This document shows, piece by piece, positions 50,637 to 59,716 of a stretch of DNA of 64,000 nucleotides. Each line of letters opens with the position of its first letter. Positions within the stretch are counted from its first letter, which is position 1. The notes beneath the pieces are model-generated. The model saw only the letters and a program-made list of their open reading frames with translations. It made no database searches and was not told the origin of the DNA. Both the position numbers and the translations under genes were made by a program. Origin of the DNA: Novosphingobium sp. ERN07 (GTDB taxonomy: Bacteria > Pseudomonadota > Alphaproteobacteria > Sphingomonadales > Sphingomonadaceae); the NCBI RefSeq assembly GCF_012641335.1, contig NZ_JABAID010000003.1, forward strand, positions 248,001 to 312,000, written 5' to 3'.

Positions 50637-52856
50637 ATGAGGAAACTGCAATTTGCCTGCCTGGTGTCTGCGTTCGCGCTGACAGCAAGCCCGGTTATGG
50701 CGCAAGAAGCGCAGGATGCCGCAGAAAACCAGATCGCTGATGGCGATATTGTGGTGACGGCCAACCGCACATCATCATTGCTGTCGAAGACGCCGATCGC
50801 GATGTCGGCCGTGGCCGGTGACGATCTTATCGCATCGGGCATCACCAACCCGACCCAGCTTGAAGAAACCGTCCCCAACCTTTCGATCGTGCGCGGCAAC
50901 GGCCTGCAGATCACGATTCGCGGCGTGACCAGCACCGACGGCACCGAAAAGGGCGATCCTTCGGCAGCCTTCATGGTCAACGGCATCTACATCGCCCGCC
51001 CGCAGGCGCAGGAAGTTTCCTTCTTTGACATCGAACGTATCGAAGTGCTGCGCGGCCCGCAGGGCACGCTTTATGGTCGCAACTCGACCGCCGGTGTGGT
51101 CAACATCATCACCGCACAGCCGAAGTTCGAATTCGGCGCACGCGCTGACGTTGTCTACGGCAACTTCGACGCAATCAACGCCACCGCATCGATCAACGTT
51201 CCGCTGAGCGACACCATCGCTTTCCGCGTGGCTGGCAACATGGACCAGCGTGACAGCTACCTGATCGACGGCAATGCCGCTGACGGCATCGGCATCGGCA
51301 AGTTCAAGAACAACAAGGCCGTCCGCGTTTCGGCCCTGTTCAAGCCGTCGCCCGATCTCAGCCTGCTGCTCATGGGCGACTATAGCTGGCAGAAGGGCAG
51401 CCCGAGCAACGGCGTGCCGGTTTCGAACTTCTACACCAACGTGGTGAGCGGTGCGCGCACGACCTTCGAACGCCCGACATATGTCGAACCCGATACCACT
51501 GCCGGGCGCACTCTTTCCGCACGTCAGGGCCAGTACGCCTTCCGCGACAACACCGATCGCGGCGTGATGGGCGAACTGAACTACACGATGGGCAACGTCA
51601 CGCTGACCTACCTTGGGTCGTACCGTGAATCGGACCGCAAGGAGTTTAGCAACCTCGGTGCGACGGCAACGACGGCAGACTTCTACGGTTCGTACTGGCA
51701 GACCTCGCAGGAAGTGCGTCTTGCCTACGGCGGTGACGGTCCGCTGCAAGTGCAGGTTGGCGGTTATTACTTCAAGGAGAAGTCGGGCATCGCCTTCTTC
51801 ATCAACAACCTGCTCGGCCCCAACACGCGCTTTGGTTTTCCGCAGAAGCCGACCATCGCCGAGAACAAGTCAGCCTTTGGGCAGGCCACACTTGAGGTCG
51901 CGCCAGATCTTCGCGTGACCGGCGGCGTGCGTTATTCCCACGATCTTAAATCGCGCGTGGGTGCAACTGTGCTCGATGCCTATTCGTTTGTTGGTGACTC
52001 GGCCAACATTGGCACTTTCCTTGGCCGCACCACGTTCCAGACCAACAATGCGAGCCGCACCTTCAGCAAGGTGACCTGGCGCGCTGGCGTGGATTACGAC
52101 AGTGCATTGGGCCTGATCTATGCCTCGGTATCGACCGGATACAAGGCTGGCGGCTTCAACGACGGTTGCGAAGCTGGCACCGGACCGGGCTGCGCGCTGC
52201 CTGCCGCAGCGCTTTACTACGATCCTGAAACGCTGACCGCCTACGAAGCAGGCTTCAAGTTCAAGATCAGCCCCGAATTCCGCCTGAACGGCACTGTCTT
52301 CCATTACGACTATTCGGGCCTGCAGCTTTCGCAGGTTGCGAACGTCTGCGGCGGCCCCTGCCAGGTGACGACCAACGCGGCGAAGGCGAAAGTCGATGGC
52401 GTCGAACTGGATGCAACGCTGCAGCCGGTTGACAACTTCACCGTACGTCTTGCGCTGAACTATCTCGATGCGCGCTATGACCAGTTCAATCCGCAGCCCA
52501 CCATCAGCTTTGCTGGTCGTGCGCTCAATCGCAGCCCGAAGTGGAGCTGGCTCGCGGGCGTGAACTACACGATCCCGGTCGGCGAAGGTAAGGTCGTTCT
52601 TGATGCGCAGACTTCGGCTCGTGGACAGTATGAAGTGACCGATCTCGCGAACTTCGTGTACTTCCAGCAGCCGGGCTACTCGAAGACCGACGCTTCGATC
52701 ACCTACAACGCGCCGAATGACCGCTTCTACATCGCGGGCTTCGTCGAAAACCTTGAGGACAATCTCGTGGTGACGGGCGCAGGCGTAGGCGCGTTCGGCG
52801 CGATCAACTTCTCCGATCCGCGCACTTATGGCGTGCGCGCTGGCGTGAAGTTCTAA
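50637..52856 (+). CDS. TonB-dependent outer-membrane receptor
   Basis: Receptor of 739 residues with signal peptide (MRKLQFACLVSAFALTASPVMA), a TonB box (DIVVTANR), plug motifs LEETVPNLSIVRG, ITIRGVTSTDG, IERIEVLRGPQGTLYGRNST, AGVVNIIT, and a barrel ending TYGVRAGVKF. The ATG at 50637 follows GAGGGAGAG; the frame is open further upstream but without signal peptide. This VTA/GRN type is expanded in sphingomonads and used for plant and aromatic substrates as well as iron. Its position behind the malonate regulator and shared GCATAC sites suggest linked control, but the substrate is unknown. Confidence 0.92.
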   Translation: MRKLQFACLVSAFALTASPVMAQEAQDAAENQIADGDIVVTANRTSSLLSKTPIAMSAVAGDDLIASGITNPTQLEETVPNLSIVRGNGLQITIRGVTSTDGTEKGDPSAAFMVNGIYIARPQAQEVSFFDIERIEVLRGPQGTLYGRNSTAGVVNIITAQPKFEFGARADVVYGNFDAINATASINVPLSDTIAFRVAGNMDQRDSYLIDGNAADGIGIGKFKNNKAVRVSALFKPSPDLSLLLMGDYSWQKGSPSNGVPVSNFYTNVVSGARTTFERPTYVEPDTTAGRTLSARQGQYAFRDNTDRGVMGELNYTMGNVTLTYLGSYRESDRKEFSNLGATATTADFYGSYWQTSQEVRLAYGGDGPLQVQVGGYYFKEKSGIAFFINNLLGPNTRFGFPQKPTIAENKSAFGQATLEVAPDLRVTGGVRYSHDLKSRVGATVLDAYSFVGDSANIGTFLGRTTFQTNNASRTFSKVTWRAGVDYDSALGLIYASVSTGYKAGGFNDGCEAGTGPGCALPAAALYYDPETLTAYEAGFKFKISPEFRLNGTVFHYDYSGLQLSQVANVCGGPCQVTTNAAKAKVDGVELDATLQPVDNFTVRLALNYLDARYDQFNPQPTISFAGRALNRSPKWSWLAGVNYTIPVGEGKVVLDAQTSARGQYEVTDLANFVYFQQPGYSKTDASITYNAPNDRFYIAGFVENLEDNLVVTGAGVGAFGAINFSDPRTYGVRAGVKF

Positions 52857-52907
52857 ACACCTCTCCCTCGCCGGCCTGCTCGCTTCCTATCGGCAGGTCG
52901 GCAATCG

Positions 52908-52946
52908 GGCGGGCGGAATCCTTTCGGATCCCGCTCGCCTTTTTTT
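52908..52946 (+). terminator. intrinsic terminator of the TonB receptor gene
   Basis: A fourteen-position stem (GGCGGGCGGAATCC with GGATCCCGCTCGCC, one A-C mismatch and one G-U pair) around TTTC is followed by seven T. It begins 52 bases after the receptor stop and ends at the convergent otsA gene. Confidence 0.85.
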
Positions 52947-52948
52947 GG

Positions 52949-54355
52949 TTACGCCACTGAACGGTTGAGTTCGGTCACGGTACCGTCCGCCGACACATCA
53001 GCTTCCAGACATTCGCGGAAGCTTTCCAGCCACCACATCACATCGCGCTGGCGCACGTCTTCGATCATCGCGCTCCAGCGCATCTTGCGCTCGGTCAGCG
53101 ACATGCGCAGCGCGCGCTGCAGCGCGTCCGATAACTCCTCGGCGCTATAGGGGTTGACGAGCAGGGCTTCCGGCATCTGCTCTGCTGCCCCTGCAAAGCG
53201 CGAAAGGATCAGCACGCCGGGATCGTCCGGGTCTTGGGCCGCGACATATTCCTTGGCGACAAGGTTCATTCCATCGCGCAAAGGCGTGACAAGGCCAATC
53301 TTCGCTGCGCGATAGACGCCTGCCAGCACATCGCGTGGATAGCCTTGGTTGACATAGCGGATCGGCACCCAATCCAGCTCGGCATGGGCGCCGTTGATCC
53401 GGCCCGCCAGCCCTTCCAGCGTCGACCGAATGCGCTGGTAGCTTTCCACCGCCCCCCGCGATGGCGGCGCGATCTGGAGCAGAACCAGACTGTTCCGCTC
53501 TTCCGGGTGCTCCTCCAAAAAGCGTTCGTAGCCCAGAAACCGCTCTTCCAGCCCCTTGGAATAGTCGAGCCGATCGACGCCCACGATCAGCGCCCGCCCG
53601 ACAAGGCTGGCGCGCACTTTTTCATAGGTGCGGCGAGCAGTCAGGCCGCGGGCCATCTCTTCGAACGCGCTTGCATCGATCCCGATGGGACAGGCGACGA
53701 GGCGAACGCTGCGGCCGTTGCAGCGGACGACGCCACTTTCGTCCACCGTCGCGCCCATCTCTGCCTTGACGAAATCGACGAAGGAATCGAGCCATTCCTG
53801 CGTGTGGAAACCGATCACATCATAGCCGAACAGCGTCTCCACCAGCGCGGCAGCTTCGGGCAGCGTACCCAGCAGGCGGCGCGGGGGCCAGGGGATGTGC
53901 AGGAAAAAGCCAATGCGGTTCTTGATGCCCCGGTTGCGCAATTCGCGGCCCAGCGGGATCATGTGATAATCCTGTACCCACACCACATCTTCGGGTTCGA
54001 TCAGCGGCAACACCGTTTCGGCAAAGCGCTGGTTCGCGCGCTCGTATCCCCCGGCAAAGCTGCGTTCGTATTCGGCCAGATCGATGCGATAGTGAAACAG
54101 CGGCCACAGGGTGCGGTTGGCATAGCCGTTGTAGTACTCCTCGACGTCCTGTTCTTCGAGATCCACCGTTGCGGTGGCCACGCCATCGGTGCGCTGGAAA
54201 TTGATGTGGCCGGTGAAATGATCGGTCACTTCCCCCGACCAGCCAAACCAGATGCCGCCATTGGCACGTAGCGCGGCAGACAACGCCACCGCTAGTCCAC
54301 CCTGCGCCCCGCCGCCCGCGCTGACACGGTTCGATATGACGATAAGGCGGCTCAT
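52949..54355 (-). CDS. otsA: trehalose-6-phosphate synthase OtsA
   Basis: GT20 glycosyltransferase of 468 residues making trehalose 6-phosphate from UDP-glucose and glucose 6-phosphate. Family segments are [43 protein letters not shown], the nucleotide-sugar site [15 protein letters not shown] and [15 protein letters not shown]. The ATG at 54355 overlaps the GH15 stop by four bases. Third gene of the otsB-GH15-otsA operon; trehalose serves as osmolyte and stress protectant. Confidence 0.95.
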   Translation of the reverse strand: MSRLIVISNRVSAGGGAQGGLAVALSAALRANGGIWFGWSGEVTDHFTGHINFQRTDGVATATVDLEEQDVEEYYNGYANRTLWPLFHYRIDLAEYERSFAGGYERANQRFAETVLPLIEPEDVVWVQDYHMIPLGRELRNRGIKNRIGFFLHIPWPPRRLLGTLPEAAALVETLFGYDVIGFHTQEWLDSFVDFVKAEMGATVDESGVVRCNGRSVRLVACPIGIDASAFEEMARGLTARRTYEKVRASLVGRALIVGVDRLDYSKGLEERFLGYERFLEEHPEERNSLVLLQIAPPSRGAVESYQRIRSTLEGLAGRINGAHAELDWVPIRYVNQGYPRDVLAGVYRAAKIGLVTPLRDGMNLVAKEYVAAQDPDDPGVLILSRFAGAAEQMPEALLVNPYSAEELSDALQRALRMSLTERKMRWSAMIEDVRQRDVMWWLESFRECLEADVSADGTVTELNRSVA

Positions 54356-56130
54356 CGTATCGACGTCCACGGTTTACTCAGCAAGCCAGCGCAATTGATG
54401 ATGCCCACAAGCGAATAGGTCTGCGGAAAGTTGCCCCAAAGCTCGCCGGAAACGGGATCGATATCCTCCGAAAGGAGGCCGGATTTGGTGCGTCGCATCA
54501 GCATTTCCTCAAACAGGGCGCGCGCTTCGTCCGACCGTCCGGTCAGGTGGAGCGCTTCGATGAGCCAGAAGGTGCAGACATTGAAGGCCGTCTGCGGCAG
54601 GCCAAAATCGTCCTCGGTGGCATAGCGGAGCATGTGCGAACCGCGCCGCAGCCCTTCCTCGATGGCGGTGAGGGTGGAAAGAAAGCGCCGATCGTCGGGC
54701 GCAAGGAACCGCAAGTCGAGCAATTGCAGAACGCTGGCGTCAAGATCGTCGCCCGCGAACGTGGCCGAGAGGCGCTGCGTTTCCTCACGCCATGCCGAAG
54801 TCTCGATGGTTGCGCGGATTGTCGCCGCACGGTCGTTCCACAGCGCGGCACGGTCCTGCAGCCCCAGCGTGGTGGCGATATTGCCCAGCCGGTCACATGC
54901 TGCCCAGCACATGGCCGACGAGTAAGTGTGCACCGATTGCCGCGTGCGCAGTTCCCACAGGCCTGCGTCAGCCTGATCGTGGCTGGCCCAAGCGCGCTCG
55001 CCCACTTTTTCCAGCGCTTCGAAATCCTCGATACCCGCCGGGCGCAACAGGCGCTGATCGAAAAAGGCCTGCGCGCTCGACAGCACGATCTGGCCATATG
55101 CGTCGTACTGGATCTGCTCATAGGCCTGATTGCCCACCCGCACCGGACCCATGCCGCGATAGCCGGGTAGATCCGGCGCAAAGCCCTCTTCCAGCCGTGC
55201 TTCGCCCAGCACGCCATATAGCGGCTGAATATGCCCGCCTTTGGCACCGTCCACGATATTGCGCAGATATGAGAGATAGTTCTCCAGCACATCAAGCGCG
55301 CCCAGCCGGTTCAGCGCCTGTACCGTGTAATAGGCGTCGCGTATCCAGCAATAACGATAGTCCCAGTTGCGTTCGGACCCTGCGTGTTCAGGGATCGATG
55401 TCGTCAGCGCGGCCACGATGGCCCCGGTTTCTGCGTGCTGGCACAGCCGCAGCGTGATGGCAGAGCGGATCACCGCGTCCTGCCATTCCAGCGGGATGGC
55501 CAGTCCACGCACCCAGCCGCGCCATTCCACGCAGGTCCGCTCCAGCATCTCGTCCAGCGTGTGCGCGATATTGCCTGTAAAGCTTTCGTCCGGGCCAAGA
55601 TAGAAATGAAGCGGCCGCTCCAGCCGGAACGTGCGCTCCTCAGCCACCATGCCCACCGGCGCGCTCGTGGTCAGGCGCATGGTCATGGCGGGGCCGGGAT
55701 AGCGGATGTGGCTGGTGCCGCCGATCACGCCGGGCGAGGGGCGGCCCCAATCGCGCGTGGCACGAAGGCGCACGGTGATGCGGGGGCTTCCGCTGATGGG
55801 GCGCACGATTCGGGCGAAGGCCACCGGGCGGAACGTGCGCCCGGAATGGCCATAGAACGGGCAGAAGTCGGTCACTTCGATGGCGTTGCCGTGATCGTCC
55901 TCATGCCGCGTGACAAGGATCGGCGTATTGCGGACATAGTGCTGCGCGGTGCGGACCACACCATCCAGCGCAATATCCCAAAACCCGCTTTCCGGCACTT
56001 CTCCACCCAGCAGCGCACTGAACAGCGGATCGCCATCGACGCGCGGCACGCAGGCCCAGACAAAGCGCCCGGCTTCGTCCACCAGTGCGGATACGTGGCA
56101 GTTGCCAATGGGCCAAAGTTCCATGCTCAT
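54352..56130 (-). CDS. GH15 glucoamylase/trehalase-like protein
   Basis: GH15 family protein of 592 residues: N-terminal beta domain (MSMELWPIGNCHVSALVDEAGRFVW...), then an (alpha/alpha)6 barrel with SERNWDYRYCWIRDAYYT, the catalytic-site region, and GYRGMGPVRVGNQAYEQ, and the C-terminal GELWGNFPQTYSLVGIINCA. Some bacterial GH15 enzymes are trehalases; placed between otsB and otsA with ATGA overlaps on both sides, a role in trehalose turnover or balance is likely, although glucoamylase activity cannot be excluded. No signal peptide, so cytoplasmic. Confidence 0.88.
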   Translation of the reverse strand: MSMELWPIGNCHVSALVDEAGRFVWACVPRVDGDPLFSALLGGEVPESGFWDIALDGVVRTAQHYVRNTPILVTRHEDDHGNAIEVTDFCPFYGHSGRTFRPVAFARIVRPISGSPRITVRLRATRDWGRPSPGVIGGTSHIRYPGPAMTMRLTTSAPVGMVAEERTFRLERPLHFYLGPDESFTGNIAHTLDEMLERTCVEWRGWVRGLAIPLEWQDAVIRSAITLRLCQHAETGAIVAALTTSIPEHAGSERNWDYRYCWIRDAYYTVQALNRLGALDVLENYLSYLRNIVDGAKGGHIQPLYGVLGEARLEEGFAPDLPGYRGMGPVRVGNQAYEQIQYDAYGQIVLSSAQAFFDQRLLRPAGIEDFEALEKVGERAWASHDQADAGLWELRTRQSVHTYSSAMCWAACDRLGNIATTLGLQDRAALWNDRAATIRATIETSAWREETQRLSATFAGDDLDASVLQLLDLRFLAPDDRRFLSTLTAIEEGLRRGSHMLRYATEDDFGLPQTAFNVCTFWLIEALHLTGRSDEARALFEEMLMRRTKSGLLSEDIDPVSGELWGNFPQTYSLVGIINCAGLLSKPWTSIR

Positions 56131-56906
56131 TTGGCCAGCGCCCCTTCCAGCCACGCCAGCACGTGTTGCACGCCTTCAAGGCGATAGCGCGCAGCGGTCT
56201 GTCGCTCCGGCCCCACCAGCACACCCCAGCCATTGTGCGCTGATACGGCGGCAAAGCCCGGCTCGTCGGTCAGATCGTCGCCCAGCATGATCGGCGTGGT
56301 GCCGGCAAAGGGTGGGGTATCAAGGAATTGCGCCACGGCGCCGCCTTTGTCGCCACCGGGCGCGCGCAGCTCCACCATCATCTTTCCGGGCTGCAAGTGC
56401 AGGCCGTGCGCGACTGCCATCTCTGTCGCCAGCGCGTGGCTCCACCCTTCAAGCTGGGGGGCCATCCGATAGTGCAGCGCGACACCCAGCGGCTTGCGCT
56501 CTACCAACACGCCTTCATGCGATTGCACCGCCAGCGCGATGGCATCTGCCACATCGGCCAGCCCGGCCGGAGGTTCGGTAATATTCTTCGTGCCGTCAGC
56601 AAAATGGATTTCCTGCCCGTGGCTTCCGGCAATGCCCACACCGTGCAGCCCAAGGCGCTGGCGCACGAAGGCCACCTCTCGGCCGGTGACGATCGCAAGT
56701 CTGCCGTCCAGCCGCATACACAGGGCTGCAATCAGCGCGCGCACGCGATCTGTCACCTGCACGGCATCGGGCCGGTCGACCAGATCTACTAGTGTGCCGT
56801 CGAAGTCCAGAAACAGGCTCGCCCGTGCTGGCAGGCGGGCTGGTGGCAGATCAAGGGCGCGTTCAATAACGGCATGGGGGCCTTGCGGGTCCAATGCGGA
56901 TTCCAT
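56127..56906 (-). CDS. otsB: trehalose-6-phosphate phosphatase OtsB
   Basis: HAD-superfamily phosphatase of 259 residues releasing trehalose from its 6-phosphate. The nucleophile motif LFLDFDGTLVDL, motif II (IVTGRE), the lysine region with GGDKGGAV and the acidic LGDDLTDEPGF are all present. First gene of the operon, overlapping the GH15 start by four bases. Upstream lies a 517-base gap that must hold its promoter. Confidence 0.94.
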   Translation of the reverse strand: MESALDPQGPHAVIERALDLPPARLPARASLFLDFDGTLVDLVDRPDAVQVTDRVRALIAALCMRLDGRLAIVTGREVAFVRQRLGLHGVGIAGSHGQEIHFADGTKNITEPPAGLADVADAIALAVQSHEGVLVERKPLGVALHYRMAPQLEGWSHALATEMAVAHGLHLQPGKMMVELRAPGGDKGGAVAQFLDTPPFAGTTPIMLGDDLTDEPGFAAVSAHNGWGVLVGPERQTAARYRLEGVQHVLAWLEGALAK

Positions 56907-57423
56907 TTGTGGCTGGCTGACATGAATTCAAACGCCAACCTGCCTCACCGGTTCCCCCTAATCTCCCGCAGTGCAACATGGCGCTACAGCTTTGCCAACC
57001 AGCGCCAAGCTGGTCCGGCGGGCCCAAAGCAGCCGCATTCCGCCGACCAGTGCAAAGAGGTCACCGCCGCGAATCAGCCACTGTTGGCCCAAAGAACCTG
57101 AACACGCCGTTTTTGGCGCATGGCGGCAATTGTCATCGCTGTCGTGCGCTTTCGCGCGTGCGAAGTGTGAAAACGCGCACATCGTGATCCGCCCGTTTTG
57201 GATATTCCCCTCACTGCGACCCGAAGGGCTCTGCAGATGCAGGGTTCTTTCACTTCAGGGGCGGCGATCCTTCGCCGCCCCTTTTTTCGCATTTGCCTCA
57301 TTTTTGACAGATCGTGTGCGGCAAGGGCTTTGGCGCTTCCCCCGGCCCATTGTTTTCGTCAGGTGCAGTCAGCGAAGTTTCCGCCGAAACGCTACGGCAA
57401 ACCAACGGACAAGGATGAGGATC
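56907..57423. other. 517-base intergenic region
   Basis: Divergent gap between otsB and the acyl-CoA dehydrogenase gene. I see no convincing protein gene. It contains an intrinsic terminator on the plus strand (57258-57287) with no gene before it, preceded by pairable segments (CTGCA-GA-TGCAG at 57231-57242 inside ACCC/GGGT, and CCCCT/AGGGG further out), which suggests a small RNA or an attenuated leader. A TTGACA-like hexamer lies just behind the terminator near 57305, without an obvious -10. Confidence 0.6.
57258..57287 (+). terminator. orphan intrinsic terminator (small RNA or leader)
   Basis: GGGGCGGCG-ATCCTT-CGCCGCCCC, a perfect nine-base stem followed by six T. No coding sequence on the plus strand ends before it; the nearest downstream gene starts 137 bases later. 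Confidence 0.85.
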
Positions 57424-58605
57424 GTGACGATCAGCAGCGAAGCACTGGAAATGGCCGCCCGCGTAGAGGCTTTCGTGCGCGAGAAGGTGTTTCCTTATGA
57501 GCAGGATCCCCGTCGCGATCATCACGGCGCACCGACCGACGAACTGGTGATGGAACTGCGCGAACTGGCGCGCGAAGCTGGCGTGCTCACCCCGCACATC
57601 CGCAATGACGGCGGCCACTTCAACCAGCGCGAAACGGCGGTGATCCTGATCAAGTCCGGCCTCACCCCATTGGGCATGCTGGCATGCAACACGCAGGCCC
57701 CCGACGAAGGCAACATGTATCTGATCGGCAAGGTCGGCAGCCCGGACCTGAAAAAGCGCTTCCTCGAACCGCTGGTTTCGGGCCGTGCACGCTCGGCCTT
57801 TTTCATGACTGAACCGGCAGAGCTTCAGGGCGCGGGCGCGGACCCATCGATGATGATCACCACTTGCCGCAAGGACGGCAACCACTGGATAATCAACGGC
57901 AAGAAGGCGTTCATCACCGGAGCGCAAGGGGCCAAGGTCGGCATCGTCATGGCCAAGTCGGAAGACCCGGACAGCGCGGGCGGGGCCTGCATGTTCCTGG
58001 TCGATCTGCCCGATCCCGCCATCCAGATCACCGCAGTGCCCAACACCATCGACAGTTCAATGCCCGGCTGCCACGCCGAAGTGACAATCGATAACTTGCG
58101 CGTGCCCGCCGACCAGATGCTGGGCGATGCGGGCGAAGGCTTCAAATACGCGCAGATTCGCCTGTCCCCGGCGCGGCTTTCGCACTGTATGCGCTGGCTG
58201 GGCGGCTGCATCCGTGCGCAGGAAATCGCGGTCGATTATGCCAACCGCCGCATGGCCTTTGGCAAGCAACTCATTGATCACGAAGGCGTCGGCTTCATGC
58301 TGGCGGAAAACATGATCGATCTGAAGCAGTGCGAACTGATGATCGACTGGTGCGCAAGCGTGCTCGACACCGGATCGCTCGGCACGGTGGAAAGCAGCAT
58401 GACCAAGGTCGCCGTCTCCGAAGCGCTGATGCGCGTGGCAGACAAGTGCGTGCAGGTGATGGGCGGCACGGGCGTGACCGACAAGACCATCGTTGAAACG
58501 ATGTTCCGCGAAGTCCGCGCCTTCCGCATTTATGACGGCCCGACCGAAGTCCACAAGTGGAGCCTTGCCAAAAAGCTGCGCCGCGATTGGAAGCACGCGC
58601 AATGA
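57424..58605 (+). CDS. acyl-CoA dehydrogenase (ACAD10/11-like)
   Basis: FAD-dependent acyl-CoA dehydrogenase family protein of 393 residues. Recognised are FFMTEPAELQGAGADP and the FAD-binding WIINGKKAFITGA, the middle beta domain, and the C-terminal VQVMGGTGVTDKTIVETMFREVR followed by FRIYDGPTEVHKWSLAKKL. The sequence sits near the ACAD10/ACAD11 branch. GTG at 57424 has AAGGATGAGG upstream; the ATG at 57415 has no spacing. It overlaps the kinase-like gene by four bases. Paired with such a kinase it may eliminate phosphate from a 4-phosphorylated acyl-CoA, as proposed for ACAD10/11 and LvaC. Confidence 0.88.
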   Translation: MTISSEALEMAARVEAFVREKVFPYEQDPRRDHHGAPTDELVMELRELAREAGVLTPHIRNDGGHFNQRETAVILIKSGLTPLGMLACNTQAPDEGNMYLIGKVGSPDLKKRFLEPLVSGRARSAFFMTEPAELQGAGADPSMMITTCRKDGNHWIINGKKAFITGAQGAKVGIVMAKSEDPDSAGGACMFLVDLPDPAIQITAVPNTIDSSMPGCHAEVTIDNLRVPADQMLGDAGEGFKYAQIRLSPARLSHCMRWLGGCIRAQEIAVDYANRRMAFGKQLIDHEGVGFMLAENMIDLKQCELMIDWCASVLDTGSLGTVESSMTKVAVSEALMRVADKCVQVMGGTGVTDKTIVETMFREVRAFRIYDGPTEVHKWSLAKKLRRDWKHAQ

Positions 58606-59669
58606 GCGGTAATCTGGCAGAAGCGAACACAGGCGCGGGCAAGGTCCGCGTTGCATTCGATGAAGCGGCGCTTGAGGGCTGGCTGGCGGCGAATGTCGAT
58701 GGCTTTGCCGGGCCGCTCACCGTCGAGCAGTTCAACGGCGGGCAATCCAACCCGACCTACAAGCTGACCACGCCGACCGCGCGCTATGTGCTGCGCCGCA
58801 AACCGCCGGGGCCTTTGCTGAAAGGCGCGCACGACGTGCTGCGCGAAGCCCGCGTGCAGACCGCGCTTTACGGCACCCAAGTTCCCGTCGCCCGGATTTT
58901 CGGGACGTGCGAGGACGAAAGCGTGATCGGCAGCGCGTTCTATGTGATGGACATGGTTGAAGGGCGCGTGTTCTGGGACGCGGCCTTCAGTGACGTTCCA
59001 AAGGACCACCGCGCCGCCTATTTCGACGAGATGAACCGCGTGATCGCGGCGCTGCATTCGGTCGACCACGAAAGTGTTGGCCTTGGCGATTTTGGCCGCC
59101 CCGGGAATTACTTCGCCCGCCAGATCGGCCGCTGGTCGAAGCAGTATCTGGAAGATGATCTGGCGGGTCGCCTGCCCGATATGGATGCGCTGGTCGAATG
59201 GTTGCCCACGGCCATTCCCGATGGCGATGAAACCACCGTGGTCCACGGCGATTTTCGCTGTGATAACATGATCTTCCATCCAACCGAGCCGCGCGTACTG
59301 GCCGTGCTGGACTGGGAACTTTCCACTCTCGGCCATCCGCTCGCGGACTTTGCCTACCACGCGATGATGTACCGGATGCCGGGCGATATTGTGGCGGGTC
59401 TCGGCGGGGCGGACCCGGCGCCGCTCGGCCTGCCGACGGAAGCGGAATATATTGCCGCTTACTGCGCGCGGACGGGGCGGACGGAGATTGCCAACTGGGA
59501 TTTCTACCTCGCCTTCAACTTCTTCCGCCTCGCCGCGATCTTTCACGGGATCAAGGGGCGGGTGCTGCGTGGCACCGCTTCCAACGCGCAGGCGAAGGAA
59601 CGGGCCGAGGCGCTGCCAAGGCTTGCCGCATTGGCGCGTGAGGCGATGGAAAGCTGCCGTCTGGGGTGA
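58602..59669 (+). CDS. APH-like phosphotransferase of the ACAD10/11 type
   Basis: Aminoglycoside-phosphotransferase-fold protein of 355 residues. The glycine-rich NGGQSNPTYKL, the ATP-site lysine region LRRKPPGPLL, the catalytic loop VVHGDFRCDNMIF and the metal site LAVLDWELSTLGHPLADFAYH are intact, so it is probably an active kinase. This branch phosphorylates hydroxyacyl-CoA (kinase domain of ACAD10/11, LvaA of levulinate catabolism), not antibiotics. ATGA overlap with the acyl-CoA dehydrogenase gene supports a two-enzyme module for 4-hydroxy acids. Its stop is followed by a 10-base periodic repeat. Confidence 0.88.
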   Translation: MSGNLAEANTGAGKVRVAFDEAALEGWLAANVDGFAGPLTVEQFNGGQSNPTYKLTTPTARYVLRRKPPGPLLKGAHDVLREARVQTALYGTQVPVARIFGTCEDESVIGSAFYVMDMVEGRVFWDAAFSDVPKDHRAAYFDEMNRVIAALHSVDHESVGLGDFGRPGNYFARQIGRWSKQYLEDDLAGRLPDMDALVEWLPTAIPDGDETTVVHGDFRCDNMIFHPTEPRVLAVLDWELSTLGHPLADFAYHAMMYRMPGDIVAGLGGADPAPLGLPTEAEYIAAYCARTGRTEIANWDFYLAFNFFRLAAIFHGIKGRVLRGTASNAQAKERAEALPRLAALAREAMESCRLG

Positions 59670-59673
59670 GTTT

Positions 59674-59716
59674 GGTGCGCCTAGGTGCGCCTAGGTGCAT
59701 CTAGGTGCAGTTCAGA
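59674..59716 (+). repeat. 10-base periodic repeat at a stop codon, copy 2
   Basis: Four consecutive decamers, GGTGCGCCTA twice, GGTGCATCTA and GGTGCAGTTC, fill the space between two convergent genes. Positions 59692-59716 are identical to the reverse complement of 46751-46775. The repeat includes the stop codon of the TolC-like gene. Confidence 0.75.

Noticed and set aside
53234..54271. Open frame of 345 codons on the plus strand opposite otsA
   Set aside because: Antisense to a clear trehalose-phosphate synthase; no domain recognised.
58602..59669. Aminoglycoside resistance phosphotransferase
   Set aside because: The kinase is coupled to an acyl-CoA dehydrogenase gene and has the ACAD10/11-type LDWELSTLGHPLADFAYH region, which indicates acyl-CoA metabolism and not drug resistance.
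59674..59716. Decamer array considered as a CRISPR-like repeat
   Set aside because: Units are only ten bases and adjoin without spacers; no cas gene is present.
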